From Parabacteroides chongii (lineage in GTDB: Bacteria > Bacteroidota > Bacteroidia > Bacteroidales > Tannerellaceae), in assembly GCF_029581355.1 (NCBI RefSeq), contig NZ_CP120849.1:1706501-1770500 (forward strand): 64,000 nucleotides of DNA, written 5' to 3'. The position numbers were made by a program, and so were the translations under genes. The notes below the pieces were generated by a model that ran no database searches, was not told the DNA's origin, and saw only the letters and a list, made by a program, of their open reading frames with translations. Positions 24,647-32,462 of the stretch are shown here, piece by piece; the stretch's first letter is position 1; every line of letters begins with the position of its first letter.

Positions 24647-27600
24647 TTAAAATCCGACTGTTACACCGATAGAGTAAACACGCTGTACCGGATAACCTCC
24701 GTTTGTGGAAGTCGTTTCCGGATCGAAATAGTCTGAAACTCCGGAAATGGTAAATAGGTTGCTTCCCGTCAGGTTTACCCGGCACATGCTGAGCCAGTCT
24801 GCATTCTTCAACAGCTTGTATTTGAAATCATAAGATAGTGACAAGTTTTTCAAACGAAGGAATGAAGCATTTTTCACCCAGAAGCTCGATTCTACCTGAT
24901 TGTTACCTCCGTTAACGCTTGCTGATAACGATTTTCTCGGGAAAAGTGCATCCCTGTTATCTTCTCTCCAATAATCCAGTTGATATTCGTTTTTTACATG
25001 GACGGATTCGTCTTTTTGGGTATTGACACCGAATTCCATGTTGCGTTTACCTGTTCCGTAGAGCAGGCCGGATAGAGAAAATCCTTTGTAAGAGAATGCA
25101 AAATCCACGCCATAGGTAAAATGAGGAGCGGTAGGCATACCGTAACGTATCTGGTCTTCAGCATCTATCTTTCCGTCACCGTTGAGATCCTGATAAACGA
25201 TATCTCCTAATTTTGTTTCGGAAGATGCTAACCTGCGCGGTACACCCAATATCTGTTCCGGCGACTGATACAAACCGTTGTCGATAAGTATGACTTTGTA
25301 ATAATCCGTTTGGTGTGTACTGCGTTTATACGGGTTCATCAGCGTAGATAACGCTTCTTCTTGCTTTACCACATACAAATTGTTGTAATAGGTCATGTTT
25401 GTTCCGATCTCATAATGGAAATCCGAACCTATATTATCATTCCATCTCATGGATAACTCAAAGCCTTCGCGACGATGTTCATTGTTCGACTTGATTTGTG
25501 GCAATTTGGTCCCCAGCGGAGTCGTGTAACGGTCTTCCGGACTAACCAATCCCCCCTTGGTTACATAAAAGAAATAGTCGACGGAACCTTTTAACCGATG
25601 GTTGAAGAAGGCCGCATCAATACCATAGTTTAGAGAATTACGTGTGTACCAGCTTAATAATTCGGGGGATGTCAGTCCTCCTTCATTAAATCCGGATAAT
25701 AAATCTCCACCGATACAGATTGCATTTTCAACCATATTGTAAGTGGACAGATAACCGAATCGGTTTACTCCGGACTCTGTCCCCATCTGTCCGTAAGAAC
25801 CACGTAGCTTTATGAGATCAACGTTCTTCGGATTGAGTTTTTTGAAGAAAGGTTCTTCTGTGATGTCCCATCCCAAAGCGACAGATGGGAAGAATCCCCA
25901 ACGATGTCCCGGAGCAAAATTATCCGAACCATCGTAGCGGAAGCTACCTTCTATATAATAACGGTTCGCGAAGTCATATTTCAAGCGACCAACCAATCCC
26001 ATTCGACCGCCTTCTTCCGAATTTCCTGCATTTTGCATGGTCGTGCTGGAGCCGGCAAACAACTGATCGACGGTAGTCGACAGATAGTCTCTGCGGGAAG
26101 CCCAGAAATTATGTCCGGTATTTTCAGCCAGGGTAAATACCGCCTTGGCATCAATTGAATGCACATTGGCAAATGTACGCTGGAAAGCTGCATTTAATTC
26201 AAATTGGTAAGATTCACCGGTATAGGATTCTTCTCTTAGTGATGGTTTTGTTACTTCCAACAATGTACCATCTTTACCATATTGGGGAGCACGGGCTGAA
26301 AGCTTTTTTATATGACTGGAATTGACGCGGTAATAAAGCATAGAACCAAGTGACAAACCTTCCACCCAAGGCAATGCCCAGTCGGCTGCAAATTGTGTGT
26401 TTAAGTACATTCCGTCGTTCTTATCATATCCGGAGCGTTCATCCATTTCCATCAACGGGTTATCAGATACCGTACTTAAAGTGCCATCTTCATTGAAGGC
26501 AAGATCTAAAGGTGATTTGGCATTCAGATGATCCCAGATTTTATCAGCAGAAAATGAAGGGTATTTTTTCTTTTCCATGGCAGCATTGATGTTGAAAGAT
26601 ACTTTCAGACCAATTTCTTCAAAAGTCGTATTCACATTGCTTCGGAGATTGTATCTTGAATAATTCAAAGCATCGGAAGTGTACAAACTACCTTGGTCGA
26701 AAAGACCTAATGAAAGATAATAGTTGACATCTTTCTGATTGCCAGTCATAGATAGAGAATGTCTGTATTCCGGAGCGAAGTTTTTCAATCCTAACGAATA
26801 CCAGTCTGTATTCGGATACAGGTAAGGATCGGACTGGTTTCGGATGGCATCCATTTCTTCCTTGCTGAATTGATGGTATTCTCCGTATCCGTCTGCTATT
26901 GCTGCCTGGTTCTGAACATCTGCATATGTGTAAGCATCCAGTTTCTTTGGTAAAACAGTTGGCTGGCTGTACTGTGCATTGAAAGAGTAGACTATTGACC
27001 GTTTGCCTTTTCGACCTTCTTTTGTTTTAACCAAAACAATACCGTCTGCTGCGCGTGAACCGTAAACAGCCAGTGAGGCAGCATCTTTTAAGATGGAGAT
27101 GCTTTCAATGTCTTCTGAGTTCAATGTTTTGAACTCCCAGTCTGTGGTAATGATACCATCGATAACATATAACGGGTCACCACCGCCACGAATGGATATT
27201 TTAGGTTCACTACCCGGTTCTCCGCCTTGGTTCTGGATGATTACGCCGGAAGCCCGTCCCTGCAGGGTGGATGCGACGTTCGGAAAAGGTAAGTCCTGTA
27301 ATGTTTCTCCTTTTACGGATGTGACGGCAGAAACCATTTTTTTAGCAGAAGTGGTACCATAACCGATAATGATAATTTCATCCAATGTTTCGCTATCTTC
27401 TTTTAGCAGGATAGAGAAATCCGATTTGTTTCCGACCGCGATTTCCTGTGCCAGATAGCCTATATAAGAAATAGTAAGGGTTGCGTTTGCCGGAACATCC
27501 AGTGTGAAACGACCGTCTATATCTGTGACACTACCAATAGTAGTCCCTTTCACTACGACATTAGCTCCGATAATAGGAGTACCGGTTGTTTCTTTAACAA

Positions 27601-28024
27601 TACCGGATATTTTTCGTTTTTCCTGATTGATTGATCCTTTTTCTGCTTTTCGTAGGGAAATATATCCTTCATTGAAGTTATATTTGATTTGGCTGTCGGC
27701 AAATACCTCTTCCAGTACTTCTGAAACAGGTTTGTTTTTTGCTTTGACTTGTACCTGTTCTTGCAGATCGATCTCTTTTTCACTGTACATGAAAAGATAA
27801 TCGGTCTGTTTCTCTATCTCATGGATAAATTCCTTGAGTGGCAGATTATTCCTGCTGATGCTCACTTTGGCATTTTGGGAATGCAAAGAAGTGGCACTTA
27901 GCTGGAAAATTGCAATTAATGTGAGAACTGTCGTTATTTTCATAATACGAATTGTATGCTTTAATTCAATATAATTGACACGATTGAACAATAGCAATAA
28001 GTTTTTTTTCATAACTTTGCTCAT
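24647..28024 (-). CDS. SusC/RagA TonB-dependent oligosaccharide transporter with STN domain (PUL A)
   Basis: 1125 residues. Signal region to about 50 (SLHSQNAKVS), STN secretin/TonB N-terminal domain (about 55-125, FIHEIEKQTDYLFMYSEKEI), carboxypeptidase-D-like beta domain (about 137-215, TTGTPIIGANVVVKG), TonB box/plug (DEIIIIGYGT, then YVIDGIITTD and SISILKDAASLAVYGSRAADG) and a C-terminal barrel ending in an aromatic-rich strand. The STN domain is the part that contacts FecR, matching the sigma/anti-sigma genes upstream. Further in-frame ATGs at 28012 and 27940 may be the true start; the antisense -7 box at 28012-28019 overlaps this region. Confidence 0.95.
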   Translation of the reverse strand: MSKVMKKNLLLLFNRVNYIELKHTIRIMKITTVLTLIAIFQLSATSLHSQNAKVSISRNNLPLKEFIHEIEKQTDYLFMYSEKEIDLQEQVQVKAKNKPVSEVLEEVFADSQIKYNFNEGYISLRKAEKGSINQEKRKISGIVKETTGTPIIGANVVVKGTTIGSVTDIDGRFTLDVPANATLTISYIGYLAQEIAVGNKSDFSILLKEDSETLDEIIIIGYGTTSAKKMVSAVTSVKGETLQDLPFPNVASTLQGRASGVIIQNQGGEPGSEPKISIRGGGDPLYVIDGIITTDWEFKTLNSEDIESISILKDAASLAVYGSRAADGIVLVKTKEGRKGKRSIVYSFNAQYSQPTVLPKKLDAYTYADVQNQAAIADGYGEYHQFSKEEMDAIRNQSDPYLYPNTDWYSLGLKNFAPEYRHSLSMTGNQKDVNYYLSLGLFDQGSLYTSDALNYSRYNLRSNVNTTFEEIGLKVSFNINAAMEKKKYPSFSADKIWDHLNAKSPLDLAFNEDGTLSTVSDNPLMEMDERSGYDKNDGMYLNTQFAADWALPWVEGLSLGSMLYYRVNSSHIKKLSARAPQYGKDGTLLEVTKPSLREESYTGESYQFELNAAFQRTFANVHSIDAKAVFTLAENTGHNFWASRRDYLSTTVDQLFAGSSTTMQNAGNSEEGGRMGLVGRLKYDFANRYYIEGSFRYDGSDNFAPGHRWGFFPSVALGWDITEEPFFKKLNPKNVDLIKLRGSYGQMGTESGVNRFGYLSTYNMVENAICIGGDLLSGFNEGGLTSPELLSWYTRNSLNYGIDAAFFNHRLKGSVDYFFYVTKGGLVSPEDRYTTPLGTKLPQIKSNNEHRREGFELSMRWNDNIGSDFHYEIGTNMTYYNNLYVVKQEEALSTLMNPYKRSTHQTDYYKVILIDNGLYQSPEQILGVPRRLASSETKLGDIVYQDLNGDGKIDAEDQIRYGMPTAPHFTYGVDFAFSYKGFSLSGLLYGTGKRNMEFGVNTQKDESVHVKNEYQLDYWREDNRDALFPRKSLSASVNGGNNQVESSFWVKNASFLRLKNLSLSYDFKYKLLKNADWLSMCRVNLTGSNLFTISGVSDYFDPETTSTNGGYPVQRVYSIGVTVGF
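28012..28019 (+). promoter_or_regulatory. Predicted antisense -7 box at the susC start of PUL A
   Basis: TAACTTTG on the plus strand, opposite the susC start codons. Initiation just downstream, near 28026, followed by the terminator at 28092-28126 gives a short RNA. The nearest TTG upstream is at 27984, a spacing of 25 bp, longer than the usual 19-21, so the -33 element is weak. Confidence 0.45.
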
Positions 28025-28025
28025 A

Positions 28026-28126
28026 GCTTTAAAAGTTAATACTGTTTTTAAATGTTTGTGGAATACATGAAAAAAGGAAGGTATTGACTTAGGGGGTAGG
28101 TGCTGGTAACACTTGCCCCTTTTTTT
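28026..28126 (+). ncRNA. Predicted antisense small RNA opposing the PUL A susC leader (DonS-like)
   Basis: A plus-strand -7 box (28012-28019) and, about 70 bp on, an intrinsic terminator (stem GGGGTAGGTG at 28093-28102 with CACTTGCCCC at 28110-28119, then seven Ts at 28120-28126) define a transcript of about 100 nt. It lies wholly in the FecR-susC gap and is antisense to the susC leader. The terminator faces away from PUL transcription, so it cannot serve the operon. In B. fragilis, cis-antisense RNAs of the DonS class sit in exactly this place and repress susC. Existence here is prediction from signals only. Confidence 0.6.
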
Positions 28127-28196
28127 ATACCATGTCCTGTGGAATGATCTGGTTCTATTTCATAGGCACTATAATTTTAGGTGAATATTTGTTTTA

Positions 28197-29162
28197 TTAA
28201 AATATTTCGATTTCTTCATTGTTGACTATTTTGTACCGGAAATGGTGAACGCCCTGAAGTGCTTTCAATATCCTTTCAATATCATCACTTTGACGGAATT
28301 TTCCAGATACATACTGATCAATCTGGGCTGTATTTTTGATATCAAATTTTACCTTATACCATAAGGTCAGATAATCCAGTATTTCAGAAAATTTCTTATT
28401 ACTAAAATAGAATATTCCACTTTCCAAATATTCTTCATTGTTGAATGAAGCGGTGGATTTTATTAGGTTACCATTAAAAAGGGAGACCATTTCATTTGGT
28501 TTCAGAATGACATTTTCCTGTGGTCTGTTATTGTTGATAACCTGTACACTACCTTCTACCAGATTTGTTTCAAACCGGTTGCTTTCTGAATAAGCGAATA
28601 TATTGAATTTGGTACCGAGTACTTTTATATCATATTGTTTAGTTTTAACGATAAAAGGACGTTCCGTATCTTTTGTTACTGAAAAGAAACCTTCTCCATC
28701 CAGTTCAACCGAACGTTCTTTATTGCTAAACTCATTCGGGATTTTAATAATTGACCGGGGACTTAACCATGCTTTCGTCCCGTCCTGAAGTGTCATATAG
28801 ATACGTTGACCTTTGGGAACTTCTATTTTTGTATAGAGTACGGTTTTTTCTTTGGGTATGAATTTATCGGTGAGTAACCAGATATTGACGAGAAGAATAG
28901 CTGCCACTGCCGCATATTTAGCTAGATTGAGATAAAGATTACGGGTCTTTTTGTGGTTGATCCGGCTTCCCAGTTCTTCCATTTTTTGTGTGGCCCATTC
29001 ATTATCTCCACTTTGCTCTCCGAGTTTGGATACCGTAACTGTGTTCTGCATCCGGATAAATTCGGCTTTATTAGCCGGATCAGATTCTATCTGATCGAAG
29101 AGTGCTCTCTTTTCTATGTTTGAAAGTTCTCCGAGGAAATATTTATCTAATTGTTCATTCAT
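28197..29162 (-). CDS. FecR-family anti-sigma factor (PUL A)
   Basis: 321 residues: cytoplasmic N-terminal segment (DKYFLGELSNIEKRALFDQI), one transmembrane helix (YAAVAAILLVNIWLL, about 85-100), then the periplasmic FecR domain (GQRIYMTLQDGTKAWLSPRS, VELDGEGFFSVTKDTERPF, KVLGTKFNIFAY) and a C-terminal domain that meets the SusC STN domain. It would hold the sigma factor inactive until SusC signals that substrate is present. It lies 92 bp after the sigma gene and 172 bp before susC. Confidence 0.95.
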   Translation of the reverse strand: MNEQLDKYFLGELSNIEKRALFDQIESDPANKAEFIRMQNTVTVSKLGEQSGDNEWATQKMEELGSRINHKKTRNLYLNLAKYAAVAAILLVNIWLLTDKFIPKEKTVLYTKIEVPKGQRIYMTLQDGTKAWLSPRSIIKIPNEFSNKERSVELDGEGFFSVTKDTERPFIVKTKQYDIKVLGTKFNIFAYSESNRFETNLVEGSVQVINNNRPQENVILKPNEMVSLFNGNLIKSTASFNNEEYLESGIFYFSNKKFSEILDYLTLWYKVKFDIKNTAQIDQYVSGKFRQSDDIERILKALQGVHHFRYKIVNNEEIEIF

Positions 29163-29254
29163 GTTATTAGTGCTTGTTCTGTTTATATGACGGATAAGTT
29201 CCGGCCATCTACTAGTCGGAAACAGAAAAAAAGTAAATTTTTTTTGAAAAGATT

Positions 29255-29818
29255 TTAGATAATGAAAACAAAGAGAGGGAGATAGTCCTTTAGCTCAACT
29301 TTCAGTTTACGTATAGCGGTTACAATGTGGTTTTGCACAGTATGGACGGAAATATCCATTTGTGTGGCTATCTCTTCATATTTTAAGCCGTTCATTCTGC
29401 TCAGAATGAACACCTGCCGGCATTTCTCCGGCAGGTGTTCGATTGCTTTAGCCAGTAAGTCTTCTATTTCCTTCTCCGTAAAAATATTTTCATCGAATTG
29501 CATCAATGCCTCCATTTTTAATTTTAGTTCTCTTTCCGGAAGGTTATCCAGCGATTCATTCTTGCTGTCTATGAATGTTTTGTGACGATAGAAATCAATA
29601 CATCTGTTTTTTGTCAGAGTAAACAGAAAGGCATTCGGATTGGTCAGGGAATCCAGCATATCCCGGTGTTCCCAAAGATACATGAAAATATCCTGTACGA
29701 TGTTTTCCGCATCTTCAATAGATATTACATATTCCCGTGCAAAACGTACAAGCTTAGGAAAATAGATCAGATAGATTTTTGAGAATGTAGCATTCTCTAT
29801 TCCTGAGAGTTGTGTCAT
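29255..29818 (-). CDS. ECF sigma-70 factor (PUL A)
   Basis: 187 residues. Region 2 (FSKIYLIYFPKLVRFAREYV through DAENIVQDIFMYLWEHRD, about 10-65) and region 4 (LPEKCRQVFILSRMNGLKYEEIATQMDISVHTVQNHI, about 130-170) are both complete; region 3 is absent as in all ECF factors. It would direct RNA polymerase to the PUL A promoter when FecR lets go. Its ATG overlaps the TGA of the HU-like gene as ATGA (29815-29818), so translation of the two is coupled, an unusual arrangement for a PUL sigma factor. Confidence 0.95.
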   Translation of the reverse strand: MTQLSGIENATFSKIYLIYFPKLVRFAREYVISIEDAENIVQDIFMYLWEHRDMLDSLTNPNAFLFTLTKNRCIDFYRHKTFIDSKNESLDNLPERELKLKMEALMQFDENIFTEKEIEDLLAKAIEHLPEKCRQVFILSRMNGLKYEEIATQMDISVHTVQNHIVTAIRKLKVELKDYLPLFVFII

Positions 29819-30423
29819 ACCTCCTCCTTTCCCTTTACAGATACATATAATACAGTTTTTCCATGGCCGAGTTTTTTTATTTTCTCATCTTCGATCAACT
29901 CGTTCAGATCGCGTATGGTAGTGGAACGGTTACATCCGTTCAAACGCATATATTGTGCAGCCGTAAAGTATTCTTTCCCTTCCATAGAGTTCAGCATCCG
30001 ACCTTTACGTTGTTCCGGAGAATAACGAGTAGCTCCGGCTTGCGAATCGCGTTCCAGGTCTAGGGGTTTCAACTGTTCTTTCAACTTTTTGCTTCCTTTA
30101 AAATGGACATTATTGAAATGTACTGACCAAGAACGTAATTCCTTCTTGTCCATTACCGGACGGCATTTCAGCGAGATAGAGAATGAGCCGAGATCATCCA
30201 GTTCCACAGTATATCCTCTACGTAGGTTCTTGGAAATCACTTTTGCCAGAGCATCCAGCATTCCTTTGGTCGTAGCCGTGGAATAACCACAGCTATCGGC
30301 TATCTCTTCTGCAATTTCCGGTGTACGGATTGTCCCTTTAGGCACGATTCGAGCATGTAGAGGCTGTTTCTTCCCATCTTTTCTGGGATTAGGATTCTCA
30401 TATAAAGCGTATTTAGCTCCCAT
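29815..30423 (-). CDS. HU-related DNA-binding protein with C-terminal winged-helix-like extension
   Basis: 202 residues. The first 120 match the longer HU-related family of Bacteroidales (HU_rel): LHARIVPKGTIRTPEIAEEI, then RRGYTVELDDLGSFSISLK, which is the beta-arm region. A separate C-terminal part (about 140-202) reads as a helix-turn-helix (YFTAAQYMRLNGCNRSTTIRDLNEL) with a beta wing (GKTVLYVSVKG), so the protein could combine DNA bending with sequence reading. It is the first gene of the PUL A regulatory operon and overlaps the sigma gene by 4 bp. Its predicted leader carries four 22-bp-spaced TATCACAGYTG elements, a plausible autoregulatory target. No function is established. Confidence 0.85.
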   Translation of the reverse strand: MGAKYALYENPNPRKDGKKQPLHARIVPKGTIRTPEIAEEIADSCGYSTATTKGMLDALAKVISKNLRRGYTVELDDLGSFSISLKCRPVMDKKELRSWSVHFNNVHFKGSKKLKEQLKPLDLERDSQAGATRYSPEQRKGRMLNSMEGKEYFTAAQYMRLNGCNRSTTIRDLNELIEDEKIKKLGHGKTVLYVSVKGKEEV

Positions 30424-30463
30424 AATAATTTCTGGTAAAAGGTTATTTAACAGTTTTATTGCA

Positions 30464-30551
30464 TATCACAGCTGTGTTTCTTTCATATCACAGTTGGATT
30501 CCGTTTGTATCACAGTTGAGTTTCTTTTGTATCACAGCTGTGATATGAATA
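30464..30551. repeat. Four direct repeats at an exact 22-bp period upstream of the HU-sigma operon
   Basis: TATCACAGCTG, TATCACAGTTG, TATCACAGTTG and TATCACAGCTG begin at 30464, 30486, 30508 and 30530. The rest of each unit is similar in the first three (a GTTTCTTTT-like tail). The last extends to a 16-bp palindrome TATCACAGCTGTGATA (30530-30545). A decayed fifth copy (TATTGCAGTTT at 30666, preceded by TTCCGTTTG) lies nearer the divergent sigma gene. Two helical turns between elements put them all on one DNA face, as in cooperative operator or iteron arrays. The array lies 41-122 bp before the HU-like ATG. Confidence 0.85.
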
Positions 30552-30562
30552 GGGAATCAATA

Positions 30563-30570
30563 CAAATGTA
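30563..30570 (-). promoter_or_regulatory. Predicted -7 box of the HU-sigma operon
   Basis: The minus strand reads TACATTTG. Initiation near 30556 would place all four 22-bp repeats in the first part of a leader of about 133 nt, a position suited to repression by a bound protein. No good -33 element is seen. Confidence 0.4.
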
Positions 30571-30717
30571 CAATATATTCCAGTAAACCCATACAGTCTG
30601 CGGGGTAATTTAATCTTGCAGGAGGGTAATTGATGCTATCTCCCTATTATATTTGGTTCCGTTTGTATTGCAGTTTGGGATATTTATGTAAGTTTGTATT
30701 GTCTATACTATATAACA

Positions 30718-31266
30718 ATGTCAGAGATCGAACGATTTAACAATATATATGTGAAGCATTATGATAAGACATACCGCTTTGCCCGGTTGTATGTTCGTAA
30801 TGACTTGGTGGCTGAAGATATAGCAACGGAATCTCTTATCAAGTTGTGGGAAACGATGAAAAAGGAGCCTGTCGAGAAGCCTCTTGCTCTGTTATTGACC
30901 ATACTCAAACATAAATCACTTGACTATCTGAAAAAGCAGACCAGTATAGAAGAAGCCTTTGAAGCCATGGCGGCATGGCAACAACGGGAATTATCTATCC
31001 GTATTTCGACGCTTGAAGCCTGTAACCCGAATGATATTTTCTCAGAAGAGATCCAACAGATCCTAACCAGGACTTTAGAAGAACTGCCTTCGCAGACCCG
31101 CAAGGTTTTTATGATGAGTCGTTTCGATCAGAAATCCGGCAAGGAAATTGCCGAAGCACTGGGTATCACGGTAAAAGGAGTCGATTATCATATAGCAAAA
31201 GCATTGAAAGCGTTACGCATTTCTTTAAAAGATTATCTGCCTTTGATTTATTTCCTGCTTAATTGA
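30718..31266 (+). CDS. ECF sigma-70 factor (PUL B)
   Basis: 182 residues from the ATG at 30718 (MSEIERFNNIYVKHYDKTYR). An in-frame upstream start at 30694 would add only MYCLYYIT and is not needed. Region 2 (FARLYVRNDLVAEDIATESL) and region 4 (LPSQTRKVFMMSRFDQKSGKEIAEALGITVKGVDYHI) are complete. It is divergent from the HU-sigma operon of PUL A and reads toward its own FecR, 111 bp away. It would activate the PUL B SusCD genes. Confidence 0.94.
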   Translation: MSEIERFNNIYVKHYDKTYRFARLYVRNDLVAEDIATESLIKLWETMKKEPVEKPLALLLTILKHKSLDYLKKQTSIEEAFEAMAAWQQRELSIRISTLEACNPNDIFSEEIQQILTRTLEELPSQTRKVFMMSRFDQKSGKEIAEALGITVKGVDYHIAKALKALRISLKDYLPLIYFLLN

Positions 31267-31279
31267 ATTGGGTTTCATT

Positions 31280-31325
31280 CGGACGAAAAAGTAGTTTCAT
31301 TCGAATGAAATTTTTTTTTCGTCCG
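31280..31325 (+). other. Nested inverted repeat between sigma and FecR genes of PUL B
   Basis: Outer arms CGGACGAAAAA (31280-31290) and TTTTTCGTCCG (31315-31325) enclose a second perfect palindrome TTTCATTCGAATGAAA (31295-31310) that is followed by nine Ts. The inner part alone looks like an intrinsic terminator after the sigma gene; the outer arms could form a competing fold. It may set the sigma to anti-sigma ratio. Confidence 0.65.
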
Positions 31326-31377
31326 GTACTAGTGAACTTTCTCCGGCTGTCGTCTTATATATGTAAAGCAAAAGAAT

Positions 31378-32313
31378 ATGGACGATAAACTATTACAATT
31401 ATATTTTGAAGGTCGTACAACGGAAGGACAGTCCCGCCTGATCACGGAATGGCTGGATGCTGATGTGGCAAATATGAAACATTATCAGCAGCTGTGCCGT
31501 TTGTATGAAATTGGTTTTTGGTACGAAGAACCGGAAACTGTCACACTGTCGCTGAAAGGAAAGTTCAGGTGGCGGAGTATTATGCGGGAGGCGGTGAAGA
31601 TTGCTGCTGTTTTTGTTTTGGGATTTACGTTGAATTACTGGTTCAATCCGGGCACGGAAGAAGATATTGCCATGCAGACCGTACATGTGCCGGCCGGACA
31701 GAATGCACAGTTGACACTGGCCGATGGCTCTAAAGTCTGGCTGAATGCCGGGAGTACACTGAATTTTCCTACTCGCTTCGTTGAGGGAAAACGGCAGGTA
31801 ACCCTGGAAGGTGAAGGTTTTTTTGAAGTAAAGGCCAATAAGGAAAAACCATTTATTGTTTCGACATCTATATATGATATTAAGGCATTGGGTACCTCCT
31901 TTAATGTAAATGCCTATAAGCAATCGAAGGAATTTGAGACAGCCCTGTTAACAGGAAAAGTTGAAATATCGGATCGTATAACAGCCCGTGCCCTGTCTCT
32001 TACTCCTAACAATCGTGCCGTGCTTGGGAATAACGGGCTATCGGTTGTTCCCATAGAAAGTAAGGATTATTACCTCTGGCGCGAAGGTATTCTCTATTTT
32101 GATGAGCCGCTTACCGAAGTACTGGATAAACTGAAATTATATTTTGATGTAAACATCGATGTAAAAAATAAATCCGTACTGGAGAACAAACGGCATTGTA
32201 CGGGTAAGTTCCGGACGAGGGATGGTCTGGATCATATCTTAAATGTTTTGCAATTGACAAACCATTTCACTTATAAGAAAGATGAGGAGAAGAATCTGAT
32301 TACTATTCATTGA
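31378..32313 (+). CDS. FecR-family anti-sigma factor (PUL B)
   Basis: 311 residues with a short cytoplasmic segment (DKLLQLYFEGRTTEGQSRLI), one transmembrane helix (AVKIAAVFVLGFTLNYWF, about 71-88) and the periplasmic FecR core (GQNAQLTLADGSKVWLNAGS, TLEGEGFFEVKANKEKPF, KALGTSFNVNAY), ending in a STN-like C-terminal domain (GILYFDEPLTEVLDKLKLYF). It relays the SusC occupancy signal to the sigma factor. It is followed by a 148-bp leader containing the predicted antisense RNA. Confidence 0.95.
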   Translation: MDDKLLQLYFEGRTTEGQSRLITEWLDADVANMKHYQQLCRLYEIGFWYEEPETVTLSLKGKFRWRSIMREAVKIAAVFVLGFTLNYWFNPGTEEDIAMQTVHVPAGQNAQLTLADGSKVWLNAGSTLNFPTRFVEGKRQVTLEGEGFFEVKANKEKPFIVSTSIYDIKALGTSFNVNAYKQSKEFETALLTGKVEISDRITARALSLTPNNRAVLGNNGLSVVPIESKDYYLWREGILYFDEPLTEVLDKLKLYFDVNIDVKNKSVLENKRHCTGKFRTRDGLDHILNVLQLTNHFTYKKDEEKNLITIH

Positions 32314-32365
32314 CTTTATTGTGTAACCCTTTAAATCTGATTGCCTATGACATAAAAAGTATATG

Positions 32366-32448
32366 AAAAACCGGCAAGCGCGCCAACGCTTACCGGTTAT
32401 GGGTTAGAACCCCGAACTGGGATATTTATCGAAGTACTAACAACTTAT
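32366..32448 (-). ncRNA. Predicted antisense small RNA opposing the PUL B susC leader (DonS-like)
   Basis: On the minus strand a -7 box (TAATTTTG, 32455-32462) with a TTG 20 bp upstream of it (32483-32485) predicts initiation near 32448. A terminator lies downstream: stem CGCTTACCGGTT / AACCGGCAAGCG (32387-32398 with 32369-32380, two internal mismatches) followed on the minus strand by a T run (32366-32370). The product would be about 83 nt, antisense to the susC leader. Same design as at PUL A, with a different sequence; it matches the DonS class known in B. fragilis. Predicted from signals only. Confidence 0.62.
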
Positions 32449-32454
32449 TAATTA

Positions 32455-32462
32455 CAAAATTA
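32455..32462 (-). promoter_or_regulatory. Predicted antisense -7 box at the susC start of PUL B
   Basis: The minus strand reads TAATTTTG, with TTG 20 bp upstream at 32483-32485, a normal -33/-7 spacing. It overlaps the susC start codon on the other strand, as does the equivalent box in PUL A. Confidence 0.5.

Noticed and set aside
30464..30551. Possible short CRISPR array
   Set aside because: The repeats are 11-bp elements in 22-bp units whose intervening bases are also similar; there are no unique spacers of 30 bp or more and no cas genes.
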